27,500 bases of DNA from the NCBI GenBank assembly GCA_963575745.1, contig CAUYUJ010022558.1, forward strand, positions 17,501 to 45,000, written 5' to 3'. The stretch is from Prorocentrum cordatum (Eukaryota > Sar > Dinophyceae > Prorocentrales > Prorocentraceae). This document shows positions 1 to 8,039 of the stretch, in pieces. Each line of letters starts with the position of its first letter. Positions within the stretch are counted from its first letter, which is position 1. The position numbers were made by a program, and so were the translations under genes. Under the pieces are notes generated by a model. The model saw nothing but the letters and a program-made list of their open reading frames with translations. It made no database searches and was not told the origin of the DNA.

Positions 1-41
1 GTGCGACAGGGAGGAGTTATCTACAAGGAAAAGGGATGGAA

Positions 42-42
42 T

Positions 43-92
<50 letters not shown>

Positions 93-115
93 GGTGGTGG
101 TGGTGGTGGTGGTGG

Positions 116-148
<33 letters not shown>

Positions 149-292
149 GGAGGAGGAGGAGGAGGAGGAGGAGGAGGAGGACGGTGGGGAGGAGGAGGAG
201 GAGGAGGAGGAGGAGGAGGAGGAGGAGGAGGAGGAGGAGGAGGAGGAGAGGGAGGTGGAGAAGAAGGAGGAGGAGGAGGAGTGCCTGCGCTG
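42..292. repeat. Compound trinucleotide microsatellite (ATG/GTG/AGG)
   Basis: An uninterrupted trinucleotide tract passes from ATG to GTG, back to ATG and then to AGG units, keeping the three-base phase except for a short ACGGTGGGG break near 180. It opens frames on both strands (poly-Met, poly-Asp, poly-Glu, poly-Ser), none followed by a recognisable domain. The step-wise change of unit suggests growth of point-mutated units by slippage. Confidence 0.95.
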
Positions 293-295
293 AGG

Positions 296-880
296 TTTTT
301 TTGATTCGTGCGTGTCGCCCCACTGGTCACGCGCGTCGCTTCTTCGGCCACCCGTGCGCGGCCTCCGGGGACCTCCCACGGCTTGCTTCGACGCGTCTTG
401 CTTTTGTGTTTTTTCTCCTGCGGTTTCTGCTGGCCCCCTGGCTCGACCCCGCTCCAAGCTGGCCTCCTGTGGCCCCGACTGTTTGGCGTCGCGTGGCTGC
501 CCCCTGGCATCCCTGGAGCTCGCCGCCCCGCTGGCCCTGTGCGTGTCGGGGTCGGCCGTCCATGCCCTGCGCCTCCTGTGGCCTGACCTCCTGTGCCTTC
601 CCCGCGGTTTTCCTCCCCGGTTGCCTCGGGTCCTGGGGTCGGGCCGTGGATGCTCTTATACCCACCCGTGGCTTGGCCTCCTATGGCTATGGTTCCGCAC
701 ATGGGCTCCGCACACACTGCTCCGATCATCAACTAGGTGAGACCCGCGCGCTGGCATGATTTAGCATGTTCGTTAGTCAGATCGTGTGTTATGTTAGATA
801 TGTATCTGTACTAGTCCAATCAGTTACCCTTTGCAAGTTACGCGATCCGCGACAAGTGACGACAATCCAGGCTGGTCCGT
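296..880. other. GC-rich stretch with no supported gene
   Basis: This segment is C/G-rich up to about 735 and more AT-rich from about 755 to 870. Several frames stay open, but their products are Arg/Pro/Ala-rich, lack any recognisable motif, and overlap on both strands, as GC bias would produce. I see no RNA gene or clear repeat here. Confidence 0.6.
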
Positions 881-884
881 TCGC

Positions 885-1315
885 GGGGCGCCCAAGAGCG
901 CATAAGGCGGCCCCAAAGGGCCCTTAGACGGCCGAATACGCACTCAGACGGCCGTAATATGGCCCAAAGACAACACAAAACGCCAGAGACAGCGCCAAGA
1001 TGGCCCATCCGCTTTTTCTGCTTCAGAATAGTCCGAACCCCATATTAGAACCCAGCAGAGCTCAAGATCGCCCTCCTGGGCCCCAAGAGAGCCCTCTAAC
1101 GACCCACGACGGTCCCAAGAGGACTTTAAGACTTGCCGCGCAGGTCTTTTGGTGGGCTCAGGACGTCCCCCCTGGGGCCCCAACACGGCCCATGAGGGCC
1201 TCTAGATCGCTCCCGGACGCTTCCAGAAGGCCCAGGACTGCGCGAAGTGGGCGCACGAAGGCCCAGAGGGCCTCAATAAGGCCCCACGACGGCCCCACGA
1301 CGGCGGGATGCAGGG
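885..1315. repeat. Degenerate GGCCC-centred tandem repeat
   Basis: Blocks such as AGGCGGCCCCAAAGGGCCC, AGACGGCCG, AAGATGGCCCAT, AAGGCCCAGAGGGCCTC and CACGACGGCCCCACGACGG recur every roughly 15 to 35 bases. They look like an old, strongly diverged minisatellite built on near-palindromic GGCCC and GGGCCC cores. Open frames in this part have no domain and are best explained by the repeat composition. Confidence 0.55.
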
Positions 1316-1735
1316 CGATGGTCAAGGCAAGGGCATCGGAAAACAAGGTTGGGCCGATTTACATAAACGGCGCGATCTATTCACACTCCGAAAACATCGC
1401 CTGTCCTCCCGACCTCCTGATCACCCGAAGAGTGGTCTTTGCGAAGCCTACAAGTCCTGTTGGCGCTACCACGAGCTCTGTTCGGTGTTGGGTGTGGCTC
1501 TTCCCGCGAGGGACACCATTGTGTCTAATCGGCCGGGGCCACCAATCGGGATGACTCATTCAGTAGCGTCTCAGTGCCGCTTGCTTGGATTGCCTCGGGC
1601 AATCGGCACTCGAAGTGTTGGTGAGCTGAAGCCGTTGGGCACCACCGTGCCCATGATTGTCGCACCCGCTTCTGTCGCCACGAGCTCGGTGCGGCGCCTG
1701 CTCGCGCTCGCGCATCTGCCCCCTTGGATCCCCGA
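1316..1735. other. Unassigned DNA with one arm of an inverted repeat
   Basis: No gene is supported. The segment carries the left arm (1420-1444) of an inverted repeat whose partner is at 2037-2062, and a GGGACACC octamer at 1510-1517, the same octamer that punctuates the ATC array at 4617-5720. Confidence 0.5.
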
Positions 1736-2062
1736 CCCCGCGCGGCACCGGCGGGCGCAGGCTGGACGGTGCTGCACTACGCGGCGGCGGCCGGCATGGC
1801 GACCCGGCCGTCCTCGCGGCTCTTCCCGCGGCTGGAATGTCCGAGGGTGTGCAGTCACGACGCTGAAATAAGGATCACTCTTGGCTCATGATGGCCTTTG
1901 GTCGGCGTCACCCCAACATGCTAATCCCATGTGTGCGTCGACCCCCCAGGGGCGACGCGCGCACCGAGAAATCTTACAGTATATGCGTCGTGGCGGGTGC
2001 TTTCTGGGCACGCCGCTCGGGAATCGATACCTATACGACCACCCTTCGGGTGATAAGGAGGT
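1420..2062. repeat. Imperfect inverted repeat, arms 1420-1444 and 2037-2062
   Basis: The left arm begins CCTCCTGATCACCCGAAGAG. Its reverse complement recurs at 2037-2062 as GACCACCCTTCGGGTGATAA followed by GGAGG, with about two mismatches in 25 bases. Weaker similarity continues outside the arms (GGTCGGGAGG against GGTTCGGGGG). The roughly 590 bases between the arms include the ankyrin-like fragment. It could be a dispersed repeat present in both orientations or the ends of a decayed mobile element. Confidence 0.6.
1736..1861 (+). pseudogene. Possible ankyrin-repeat fragment, frameshifted
   Basis: From 1760 the plus strand encodes GWTVLHYAAAAG, then a one-base frame change near 1790-1795 continues as HGDPAVLAALPAAG. 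Joined, this fits the ankyrin repeat consensus (G-x-T-x-L-H-x-A-A-x-x-G-H, helix, loop), including the TVLHYAA core. Only one repeat is visible, while ankyrin domains normally have several. It is preceded by Pro/Ala-rich sequence and followed by stops. What is seen is one motif broken by a frameshift; that it is an exon remnant or processed fragment is inference. Chance similarity in Ala-rich translated DNA remains possible. Confidence 0.35.
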
Positions 2063-2089
2063 TCGGGGGGGGGAGGAACCAACGTGTCA

Positions 2090-2335
2090 CTCGATCGGTC
2101 TCACTATAGATCTCACTATCGATCTCACTATCGGTCTCGCTCGATCGATCTCACTCGATCGATCTCACAATCGATCTCACTCTATCTATTTCATTCGATC
2201 GATCTCACAATCGATCTGACCATCGATCTCACAATCGATCTCACTATCGATCTCACTATCGATATCACAATCGATCTCACATTCAGTTTCACTATCGATC
2301 TCACTATCGATATCACAATCGATCTCACAATCAAC
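2090..2335. repeat. 12-bp satellite, unit ATCGATCTCACT (field 1)
   Basis: About twenty diverged copies of ATCGATCTCACT or ATCGATCTCACA, with variants such as ATCGATATCACA and TCGATCGATCTCACTCG. The same unit occurs at 8157-8365 and 8440-8815. The field merges at its right edge into the (ATC)n tract. Open frames through it (Ser/Leu/Asp/Arg or Ile/Thr/Asp/Leu repeats) are products of the 12-bp period. Confidence 0.93.
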
Positions 2336-2666
<331 letters not shown>

Positions 2667-2674
2667 GGGACACC

Positions 2675-2696
2675 ACCGTAGCCATTTTGGCTCAAG
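2675..2696 (+). other. Genomic copy of the dinoflagellate spliced leader (22 nt)
   Basis: The sequence starts ACCGTAGCCATTTT and ends GGCTCAAG, matching every position of the dinoflagellate trans-spliced leader consensus (first base A, G or U, then 21 invariant bases). SL is normally added to mRNA by trans-splicing and is not encoded beside genes. A fixed copy in front of an ORF, with no SL-RNA donor site (GT and Sm region) after it, indicates that a mature mRNA was reverse transcribed and inserted. The upstream neighbour is GGGACACC, ending at 2674. Confidence 0.96.
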
Positions 2697-2711
2697 CCAT
2701 TTTTGCTCAAG
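2697..2711 (+). other. Relict spliced leader, truncated to 15 nt
   Basis: The 15 bases CCATTTTTGCTCAAG match SL positions 8-22 with one G-to-T change. The missing first seven bases end in TAG, the internal AG of SL. Known mRNA recycling in dinoflagellates produces exactly this form: an old genomic SL provides the AG acceptor for a new SL, leaving the last 15 bases as a relict. The gene therefore appears to have gone through at least two rounds of trans-splicing and retroposition. Confidence 0.93.
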
Positions 2712-2824
2712 TGCACGTCGGCAGCAAAAAGGCGTCCCTCGCCCAGCAGCCGGGGCGCGGCCTACTCAAAGGCCAGCCCAGCGAGCCGCCGCCGGCCGCC
2801 CTTAGCCGCGGAGCCCTCGCCGCG

Positions 2825-3577
2825 ATGCCGGCGGGCCACGTGATTTGCCTCACGCCGCCAGCGACCCCCGCGGCGATCCAGCAGCTCCTGGAGGCGCGAG
2901 CCAAGGCGCGGGCCGCGTCACAGGAGGCGCCCCCGCTGGACCCCGCCGAGCTCAGGCGGAGCCCCCGCGGGGGGCGCCTCCACCCTGCAGCCCCTGCAAG
3001 GGGCGCCTCCCCGCAGAGGGAGCCTGCGGCGACGCGGGCCCGCGTGCTGGAGAGGCGCGCGGCGGCGCAGGAGTCTGTCGAGGACGGAAGCTCGTCGGGC
3101 TCGGAGCTGTGGGAGCAGGAGTCCCAGGACTCCGACGAGGGCCCGGGCGCGAGACGCTCCCAGGCCCGCGCGTCCATGTCGAAGCCCGTGGTCTTGACCA
3201 TCCTCCTCCTGAACCTCGCCGCGATGCTGGGAATCGCATACAACGGGCTCGCGGACGTGATGACTTCGAGCCAGCCTGCGGGTGTGCGGAAGGCACGGGA
3301 CGACTCTGGAGACGGAGGGCACGCCAGGGGAGGCGTCTACCTTGTCACCAGCGGCAAGGCGCAGCGGAGCGAGGACGTGGCCGTCGCGAGCGAGGGGCCG
3401 CAGCGGCGACCCGTGGCGGCGGACCTCGCCGGGCAGCCCGAGGGCCTCGCGGAGCTCTTCGAGGGCCAGGCCGAAGGTACGACAGAGGAGATGAAAGCCA
3501 TCGCGGCTTCACCGTCTGAGCGGCAGTCAGACAAGCCAGCTGGGCGCCAGGCAGACGCCGAAGAGGCACCACTGTAG
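2825..3577 (+). CDS. SL-tagged retrogene: single-pass membrane protein of unknown function
   Basis: The ORF encodes 250 residues. The ATG at 2825 is the first after the SL pair, leaving a 113-base 5' leader without another ATG. Residues 1-118 are rich in Ala, Pro, Arg and Glu with an acidic Ser/Glu/Asp patch at about 82-106. Residues 121-139 form one clear hydrophobic segment (PVVLTILLLNLAAMLGIAY) with lysine and Arg-rich sequence before it. The remaining roughly 110 residues are polar, Glu/Gly/Ala-rich and probably disordered. The order suggests a type II or tail-side anchored membrane protein, but the family is not recognised and no catalytic motif is visible. The frame is intact and intron-free with strong GC third-position bias, as expected for a processed copy. 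The same frame stays open upstream through the SL and ATC tract, but those codons should lie outside the mRNA or in its leader. Whether this copy is transcribed is unknown. Confidence 0.7.
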   Translation: MPAGHVICLTPPATPAAIQQLLEARAKARAASQEAPPLDPAELRRSPRGGRLHPAAPARGASPQREPAATRARVLERRAAAQESVEDGSSSGSELWEQESQDSDEGPGARRSQARASMSKPVVLTILLLNLAAMLGIAYNGLADVMTSSQPAGVRKARDDSGDGGHARGGVYLVTSGKAQRSEDVAVASEGPQRRPVAADLAGQPEGLAELFEGQAEGTTEEMKAIAASPSERQSDKPAGRQADAEEAPL

Positions 3578-3609
3578 ATTTTTAAGCATCCCAGGGCAAA
3601 TGATTGATT

Positions 3610-3663
3610 GGTTCGGGCGAGTGGCAATTGGCCACCGCTTGATCGACCGGTTGCCACCGAACC
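3610..3663 (+). other. Stem-loop, arms 3610-3627 and 3651-3663
   Basis: GGTTCG and GTGGCAA on the left pair with TTGCCAC and CGAACC on the right, with a small left-side bulge and a loop of about 23 bases. It lies 33 bases after the retrogene stop, so it may belong to the 3' UTR. No protein-independent function can be assigned. Confidence 0.5.
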
Positions 3664-3797
3664 CTTCGCGCCGACAGGAGCCGGCGAGGGCCAAAGTGGG
3701 CCCCTGGCTCGTCCTCCGCGGGCCCGCCCCATCGCCACAAACCTGCAGACGGCAACTCCTGCACTGGTTGCTGCTGCTAGCTGTTCTCGCTCGCGCA

Positions 3798-3840
3798 CTC
3801 CTGAAGAACAAGTGCTCCCGCCCATGAAGCACTTGTGGAG
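3798..3840 (+). other. Stem-loop with perfect 9-bp arms
   Basis: ACAAGTGCT (3808-3816) and AGCACTTGT (3828-3836) are exact reverse complements around an 11-base loop. CTCC (3798-3801) can pair with GGAG (3837-3840) outside them. It may be a 3' UTR hairpin of the retrogene. Confidence 0.55.
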
Positions 3841-4325
3841 CTTCTTTTCTTGAAGAAGAATTTGTCTTAAACGATGCTGTATTGTGCGCCGAGCGGAACA
3901 CGGCCACCGCGCCGGCAACAGGTCTCCTGCTTCGTAGGATGCGCTCAGAACCCTTTTGTGTCCGCCGACAGGGGTCCTAGGACATCATGACTCCGTCGTG
4001 TGGAAGGCGCCTGTTCGCTGCACAAAGTAATGCGGCACGCGCATTCGATTTTGAACATGAATTGGGCACTCACGTCGGCTGGCGCAAAGGGCCATCGCCT
4101 TTCTGCGCATGTCGATTTAAAATGCGTCTCGATGCTGATGACAGCCTCAAGTTTTCGGAGCACCTTGTCCATGCATGGGAGCCCCTTGCGCACTACCAAA
4201 CCATACGAATGCTTGCATGCAAAATCGATTGAATCCGATTCGCTTGGATGTACTTGTCGGGCCAAGTTTGGACGACCAAGGCGCATTTCATTTGCCAAGT
4301 CCTTAATGAGGGCTGCAGACAGGGC

Positions 4326-4371
4326 GTGGGAGGTGGGGGGGTGGGGGGCGGGGGGGGCGGGGGGGGGATCC
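4326..4371 (+). other. G-run tract with G-quadruplex potential
   Basis: The stretch contains at least five runs of four or more G (up to eight) separated by single T, C or A bases, enough for an intramolecular G-quadruplex on the plus strand. It ends at GGATCC. No gene context is clear. Confidence 0.7.
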
Positions 4372-4616
4372 TGCGTGTCGGGTCTTGGCGGGAAAGTGTC
4401 TCGCTTGTGCGTGCTGATATAATTAGGTTCCTGCCATTGTCGGCTCATGTTCCAGAAGGTCAATTTGTTTGTGTCCCCGTCACCCCGCTGTGCGAGGACG
4501 CACTAGCGCGGTGCAGGGCAGCACCGCGGCCTTCGGCATGTACGCAGGGCGGCGCCTGGCCGGGGCGTGAGGGCGATTGTCTGGAGCTCTGGCCCCGGCG
4601 GCTCGTCGGGCGCGAT

Positions 4617-4634
4617 CCATCATCATCGGGACAC

Positions 4635-4667
<33 letters not shown>

Positions 4668-4726
4668 GATCATCATCATCATCATCATCATCATCAGCAT
4701 CATCATCATCATCACCGGAACACCAC

Positions 4727-4775
<49 letters not shown>

Positions 4776-4881
4776 TATCATCTCATCATCATCATCATCA
4801 AGAACAACATCATCAACATCATCGGGACACCATCATCATCATCAACATCATCATCATCGGGGCATCATCATCATCGTCACC

Positions 4882-4913
<32 letters not shown>

Positions 4914-5467
4914 CATTTCATCGGGACACCATTATCATCATCAACATCAGCATCATCATCATCACCATCATTGAGCCACCATCATCGAAATCACGATCAT
5001 CGCCTCATCATCATCCTCATCATCAACATCATCATCATCATCGGGACACCCTCATCGTTATCATCATCATCATCATCATTAACATCATCATCATCATCAT
5101 CATCATCGGGACACCATCACCATCACCATCATCATCAGCAGCATTATCATCAACCTCATCATCATCAACATCATCGGGACACCATCATCATCATCATCTC
5201 ATCATCATCAACATCATTATCAACATCATCATCATCATCATCATCATCATCGGGACACCATCATCATCAGCAACATCATCATCAACATCATCATCATCAT
5301 CATCGGGACACCTTCATCACTACCACCATCATCGTCAACATTGTCATCATAATCATCATCATCATCATCAACATTATCGTCATCATCATCATCGGGACAC
5401 CATCATCATCACTACCATCACCATCATCACCATCAGCATCAACATCATCGACATCATCATCATCATC

Positions 5468-5509
<42 letters not shown>

Positions 5510-5523
5510 TTAATATTATTATT

Positions 5524-5572
<49 letters not shown>

Positions 5573-5600
5573 GCATCATCATCATCATCATCATCATCAT
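4617..5600. repeat. Composite array: (ATC)n blocks separated by GGGACACC
   Basis: Runs of CATCAT are interrupted by the exact octamer GGGACACC at 4628, 4824, 4923, 5043, 5108, 5176, 5252, 5305 and 5394, with variants near 4715 and 4855. The intervals are irregular (about 50 to 200 bases). An ATT subarray occupies 5466-5530. Long frames reading poly-His, poly-Ser and poly-Ile with an Arg-Asp-Thr element per octamer come from the repeat and are not considered coding. Confidence 0.95.
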
Positions 5601-5746
5601 CGGGACACCGACGGGACACCGGCGGGACACCGGCGGGACACCGCGCGCCACTGGCCCCTGGAGAGGAAACATTTGGTCCGGCCGCGCCTCAGCCGGAGGC
5701 GGGACACCAGCGGGACACCGCGCGCCAACGGCCCCCGGAGAGGAAA
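5601..5746. repeat. 11-bp GGGACACC repeats and a 77-bp tandem duplication
   Basis: At the end of the ATC array GGGACACC repeats with 11-base spacing at 5602, 5613, 5624 and 5635, and again at 5701 and 5712. A 77-base unit containing GAGAGGAAACATTTGGTCCG is tandemly duplicated, with copies starting at 5661 and 5738; both begin an identical short open frame. Confidence 0.9.
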
Positions 5747-5918
5747 CATTTGGTCCGGCCGCGCCTCAGCCGGAGGAGACTTTCTTCTCGCCCGCCCACG
5801 CAGCTTCGCCTCGCCCGCACGCACGGCACGCACGAACACGAAACCGAAACCGATTTCCCGGTAGGGGGGCTTTCCGTCCCACTTCGATCTCACCCCCTCA
5901 CCTCCGATACTACAACAG
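5747..5918 (-). repeat. Dispersed repeat, copy 1 (microsatellite-tailed)
   Basis: The segment shares a series of blocks in the same order with 8868-9030: CGCCCGCCCACGCA (5789), a CACGAACACGAAACCGAAAC region, GATTTCCCGGTAGGGG, and TCTCACCCCCTCACCTCC. Both copies are preceded on the plus strand by GGGACACC and a simple array. Read on the minus strand each is a body, then GGTGTCCC, then a GAT-type tail, which is why the minus strand is given. No promoter boxes or coding region were identified. Confidence 0.65.
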
Positions 5919-6006
5919 GGGTATATTATATGTTCGGGTCGGACGCGCGCCTCCAAGGAGGACGTGTAGTATTAGTATGTCTCTGTGCGTCCCATTTGGT
6001 TTTCAG

Positions 6007-6187
6007 GTTCAGGTGGGGCCATCTACTCCTGGCCGGGGCTCGCCAGACAGGCCCCTCTGTTCCCGATGACTGTGCGGCAGGCTCGGGTCGCCTCGGCGTT
6101 GCGGCGACACCGGCGCGGGCGCGTAGAGATCGCCACCCCCTGGGGTCTCTTTTCGGACCACGTGTCCCGCAGAAGACGGCCAGTCAG
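6007..6187 (+). other. Exon-like open segment between splice-like sites
   Basis: The segment is preceded by TTTGGTTTTCAG and followed by CAG/GTGAGG, both close to canonical eukaryotic splice signals. In one frame it is open and includes RQARVASALRRHRRGRVEI and PWGLFSDHVSRRRR, which look less biased than most frames here. The family is not recognised, and no neighbouring exon could be joined with confidence. It may be a chance combination. Confidence 0.2.
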
Positions 6188-6935
6188 GTGAGGTCGGGCG
6201 CCTTGCATCAGGCGGTGCGCGAGCAAGAGGAGGTGTTGATGGCGCCCAGAACCCTTCGTGCTGCCGCCTGTGGCCGCCTCCGCACTCTGGGCAGGGAACG
6301 CGCAGTGCATGCTATTCATATTCAAGCGTCCAGGTGGAGGAAGGGGAAGGAAAGCGGGGAGGAGGAGGACGACGCGGAGGACGAGGATGAGGACGAGGAG
6401 AAAGGGGGAAGATTACCCGCGGTGCTGAATCCGTACGAAAGATGGGTCGACGGCCTGTGCGGACTTCCGAGAGCGTAGATCGTTCAGAGTTGAGAGGTTC
6501 GCGCAGTGTCAGAAGCCAGGGCCCACGTCGTCAAGGCAGGAGCTGACCGTAGCATCCCACCGCTGACCTTCCAGGAGAGCCGCAAAGGAAGTCCTGATCC
6601 AGAGCACGCATCTCCGAATCCCGTGCAGCACCTGGCTGCAGTTACCTCGGGGTGTGCAGTCTCGAGCTGTTTAATCTCCACGGCTTCACGCTCCAGGCAG
6701 TGGGGGGAGGAGGGGGAGAGGGCCGAGGCGCAGGAGAAAAAGGGCAGGAAGGGGAGCAGGGGGAGGGGGATGAGAATGAAAGGGAGGGGCAGGGGCAAGC
6801 ATGTGCACGTCATTTCGTTACCGCTGCTATCACTGTCTGCCCCGCTGCCGCCTTTGTCTTCCTCCCCCCTCCTCTTGTAGGGCAGTGTTGAGGGCACCGC
6901 AGTGGAATTGTCTCAGGGAAGTGCGCAGCAGCAGG
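6188..6935. other. Unassigned DNA with a short acidic-coding GAG/GAC run
   Basis: One plus-strand frame stays open to 6478 and ends in an acidic stretch (from the GAGGAGGAGGACGAC run at 6358-6405) followed by a short Arg/Gly/Leu tail. A second frame covers 6506-6880 with low-complexity Arg/Gly/Ser content. Neither has a recognisable domain or supported start. Confidence 0.4.
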
Positions 6936-6939
6936 GGGA

Positions 6940-7270
6940 GGACGATGGAGGAGGAGGAGGAGGAGGAGGAGGAGGAGGAGGAGGAGGAGGAGGAGGAGGA
7001 GGAGGATCTGTAAGTGGATGGCGGTGCTTCTCGCGATCTGTGGATGGGGAATGCAGGTAAAGGTGGAGAGCAGGTGGGGGTGGAAGTGGCGGTTGTGGAT
7101 GTAGAGCTGGTGGCGATGCCGGTGCCGAGGAGAGGAAGTGGAAGGGAGGAGAATTCGGAGAAGGAGGAAGAGGATGGTGAGGGTGGGGGGAGGGGAATTG
7201 GAGGTCAGATGAATTGGAGGTCAGCGGAAGTGGAGAGGGCGGAGGGGAGGGAGGAAGGGGATGGTTAGGA
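6940..7270. repeat. (GAG)n microsatellite and adjoining purine-rich tract
   Basis: A nearly pure GGA/GAG run covers about 6944-7006 and is followed to 7270 by G/A-rich sequence with repeated GAGG and GGTGG elements. The plus strand is strongly purine-biased for over 300 bases, so poly-Pro frames appear on the minus strand. I do not consider these coding. Confidence 0.9.
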
Positions 7271-7449
7271 TATGATGGGGCATGACATGATAATTCGTCG
7301 GGCCCCGCGTATCTCCAGCGATTCCCAGGCCATGTGTTGTGAGAAGGGTGCGACAGGCTCGCGCCGCGTTGACGTGGCCGCGGCACTCGGGTGGGCGTTG
7401 CTAGCGTTCACTGTTGAATACCGTCGGTGGCCCAGAGTCGGCGCATATC

Positions 7450-7484
7450 GAACGATCTGCTCCGTCGGAGTGCCACGATCGTTC
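7450..7484. other. Nested hairpin with perfect 8-bp outer arms
   Basis: GAACGATC (7450-7457) pairs with GATCGTTC (7477-7484). Inside, CTCCG and CGGAG (7460-7470) form a second perfect stem around a single T. The two-level symmetry resembles an operator or a small structured RNA, but no adjacent gene supports either role. Confidence 0.6.
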
Positions 7485-7610
7485 AAGGCGGAGCGATCCG
7501 CGCGGTGCCAGAAAACGGCGCGAACTGGCAGTCCGCGCGGGAGCACTGGCGCAGCGAAGGGGGGGGACACCAGACAAGCTGAGTCTCGGGGTCAGCATGA
7601 GTCAGGCGGT

Positions 7611-7757
7611 CGCAAACATGGATTAAGGGGGCGTGGAGTAGCGACGGGTCCCGTTTCCATTGGCAATCGCGGATTTCCGCCGCCGAGCGAGGCGGCACTG
7701 GCTGCGTTTTGGGGGGGACCGCGCGCCAAATCCATGGATTGCTGATCCATGTTTGCG
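7611..7757. repeat. 13-bp perfect inverted repeats bounding about 147 bp
   Basis: CGCAAACATGGAT at 7611-7623 is the exact reverse complement of ATCCATGTTTGCG at 7745-7757. The size fits a MITE-like element, but no clear target-site duplication is visible outside the arms. Chance inverted repeats of this length are uncommon but possible in 27 kb. Confidence 0.45.
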
Positions 7758-7902
7758 CGCCCTCGAATGAGCCGCCCCGCGACATATGTCACCTTGGGGG
7801 TCTCTCAGGGCTACGCTGTGAGCCTTGGGGCCTTCTCGGGGCTCGGGTTGTGCCTTTTCGGAAGAATGGGGGGCTGTCTTTACTTAGAGTCTCCTCGAAG
7901 AA

Positions 7903-7934
7903 AGAGAGAGAGAGAGAGAGAGAGAGAAAGTGAA

Positions 7935-7967
<33 letters not shown>

Positions 7968-8035
7968 CTAAAAAGAGAGGTCTGGGACAGTCGAGTGAGA
8001 CAAGCACAGAAAGAATGAGAGAGAGAGAGAGAGGA
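7903..8035. repeat. (GA)n microsatellite
   Basis: Imperfect AGAGAG runs at about 7903-7966 and 8018-8035 surround a short non-repetitive segment. It is the first part of a compound unit: GA tract, GGTTCCCG-rich segment, then the 12-bp satellite. Confidence 0.92.
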
Positions 8036-8039
8036 GAGG

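Larger units (their letters stand above)
3578..4616 (+). other. Presumed 3' UTR of the retrogene, then unassigned DNA
   Basis: No gene is supported. The left part probably includes the 3' untranslated region of the retrogene, with two stem-loops at 3610-3663 and 3798-3840. No poly-A remnant was found, so the right end of the retrocopy cannot be placed. 4326-4371 is a G-run block. Open frames here have no domain. Confidence 0.5.
7271..7890. other. Unassigned DNA with nested inverted repeats
   Basis: A 157-codon plus-strand frame covers 7272-7745, but its product has no recognisable domain or repeat and is crossed by open frames on the minus strand. The segment contains a nested hairpin (7450-7484), a pair of 13-bp inverted repeats (7611-7757) and an octamer GGGACACC at 7564-7571. 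Confidence 0.4.

Noticed and set aside
1872-1894. Possible SL remnant at CTCTTGGCTCATG
   Set aside because: Only the CTTGGCTCA part matches; the 5' half of SL is absent and no ORF of interest follows.
4248-5513. 421-codon frame with poly-His, poly-Ser and poly-Ile runs
   Set aside because: Pure translation of the ATC/GGGACACC array; all three frames look alike and no domain follows.
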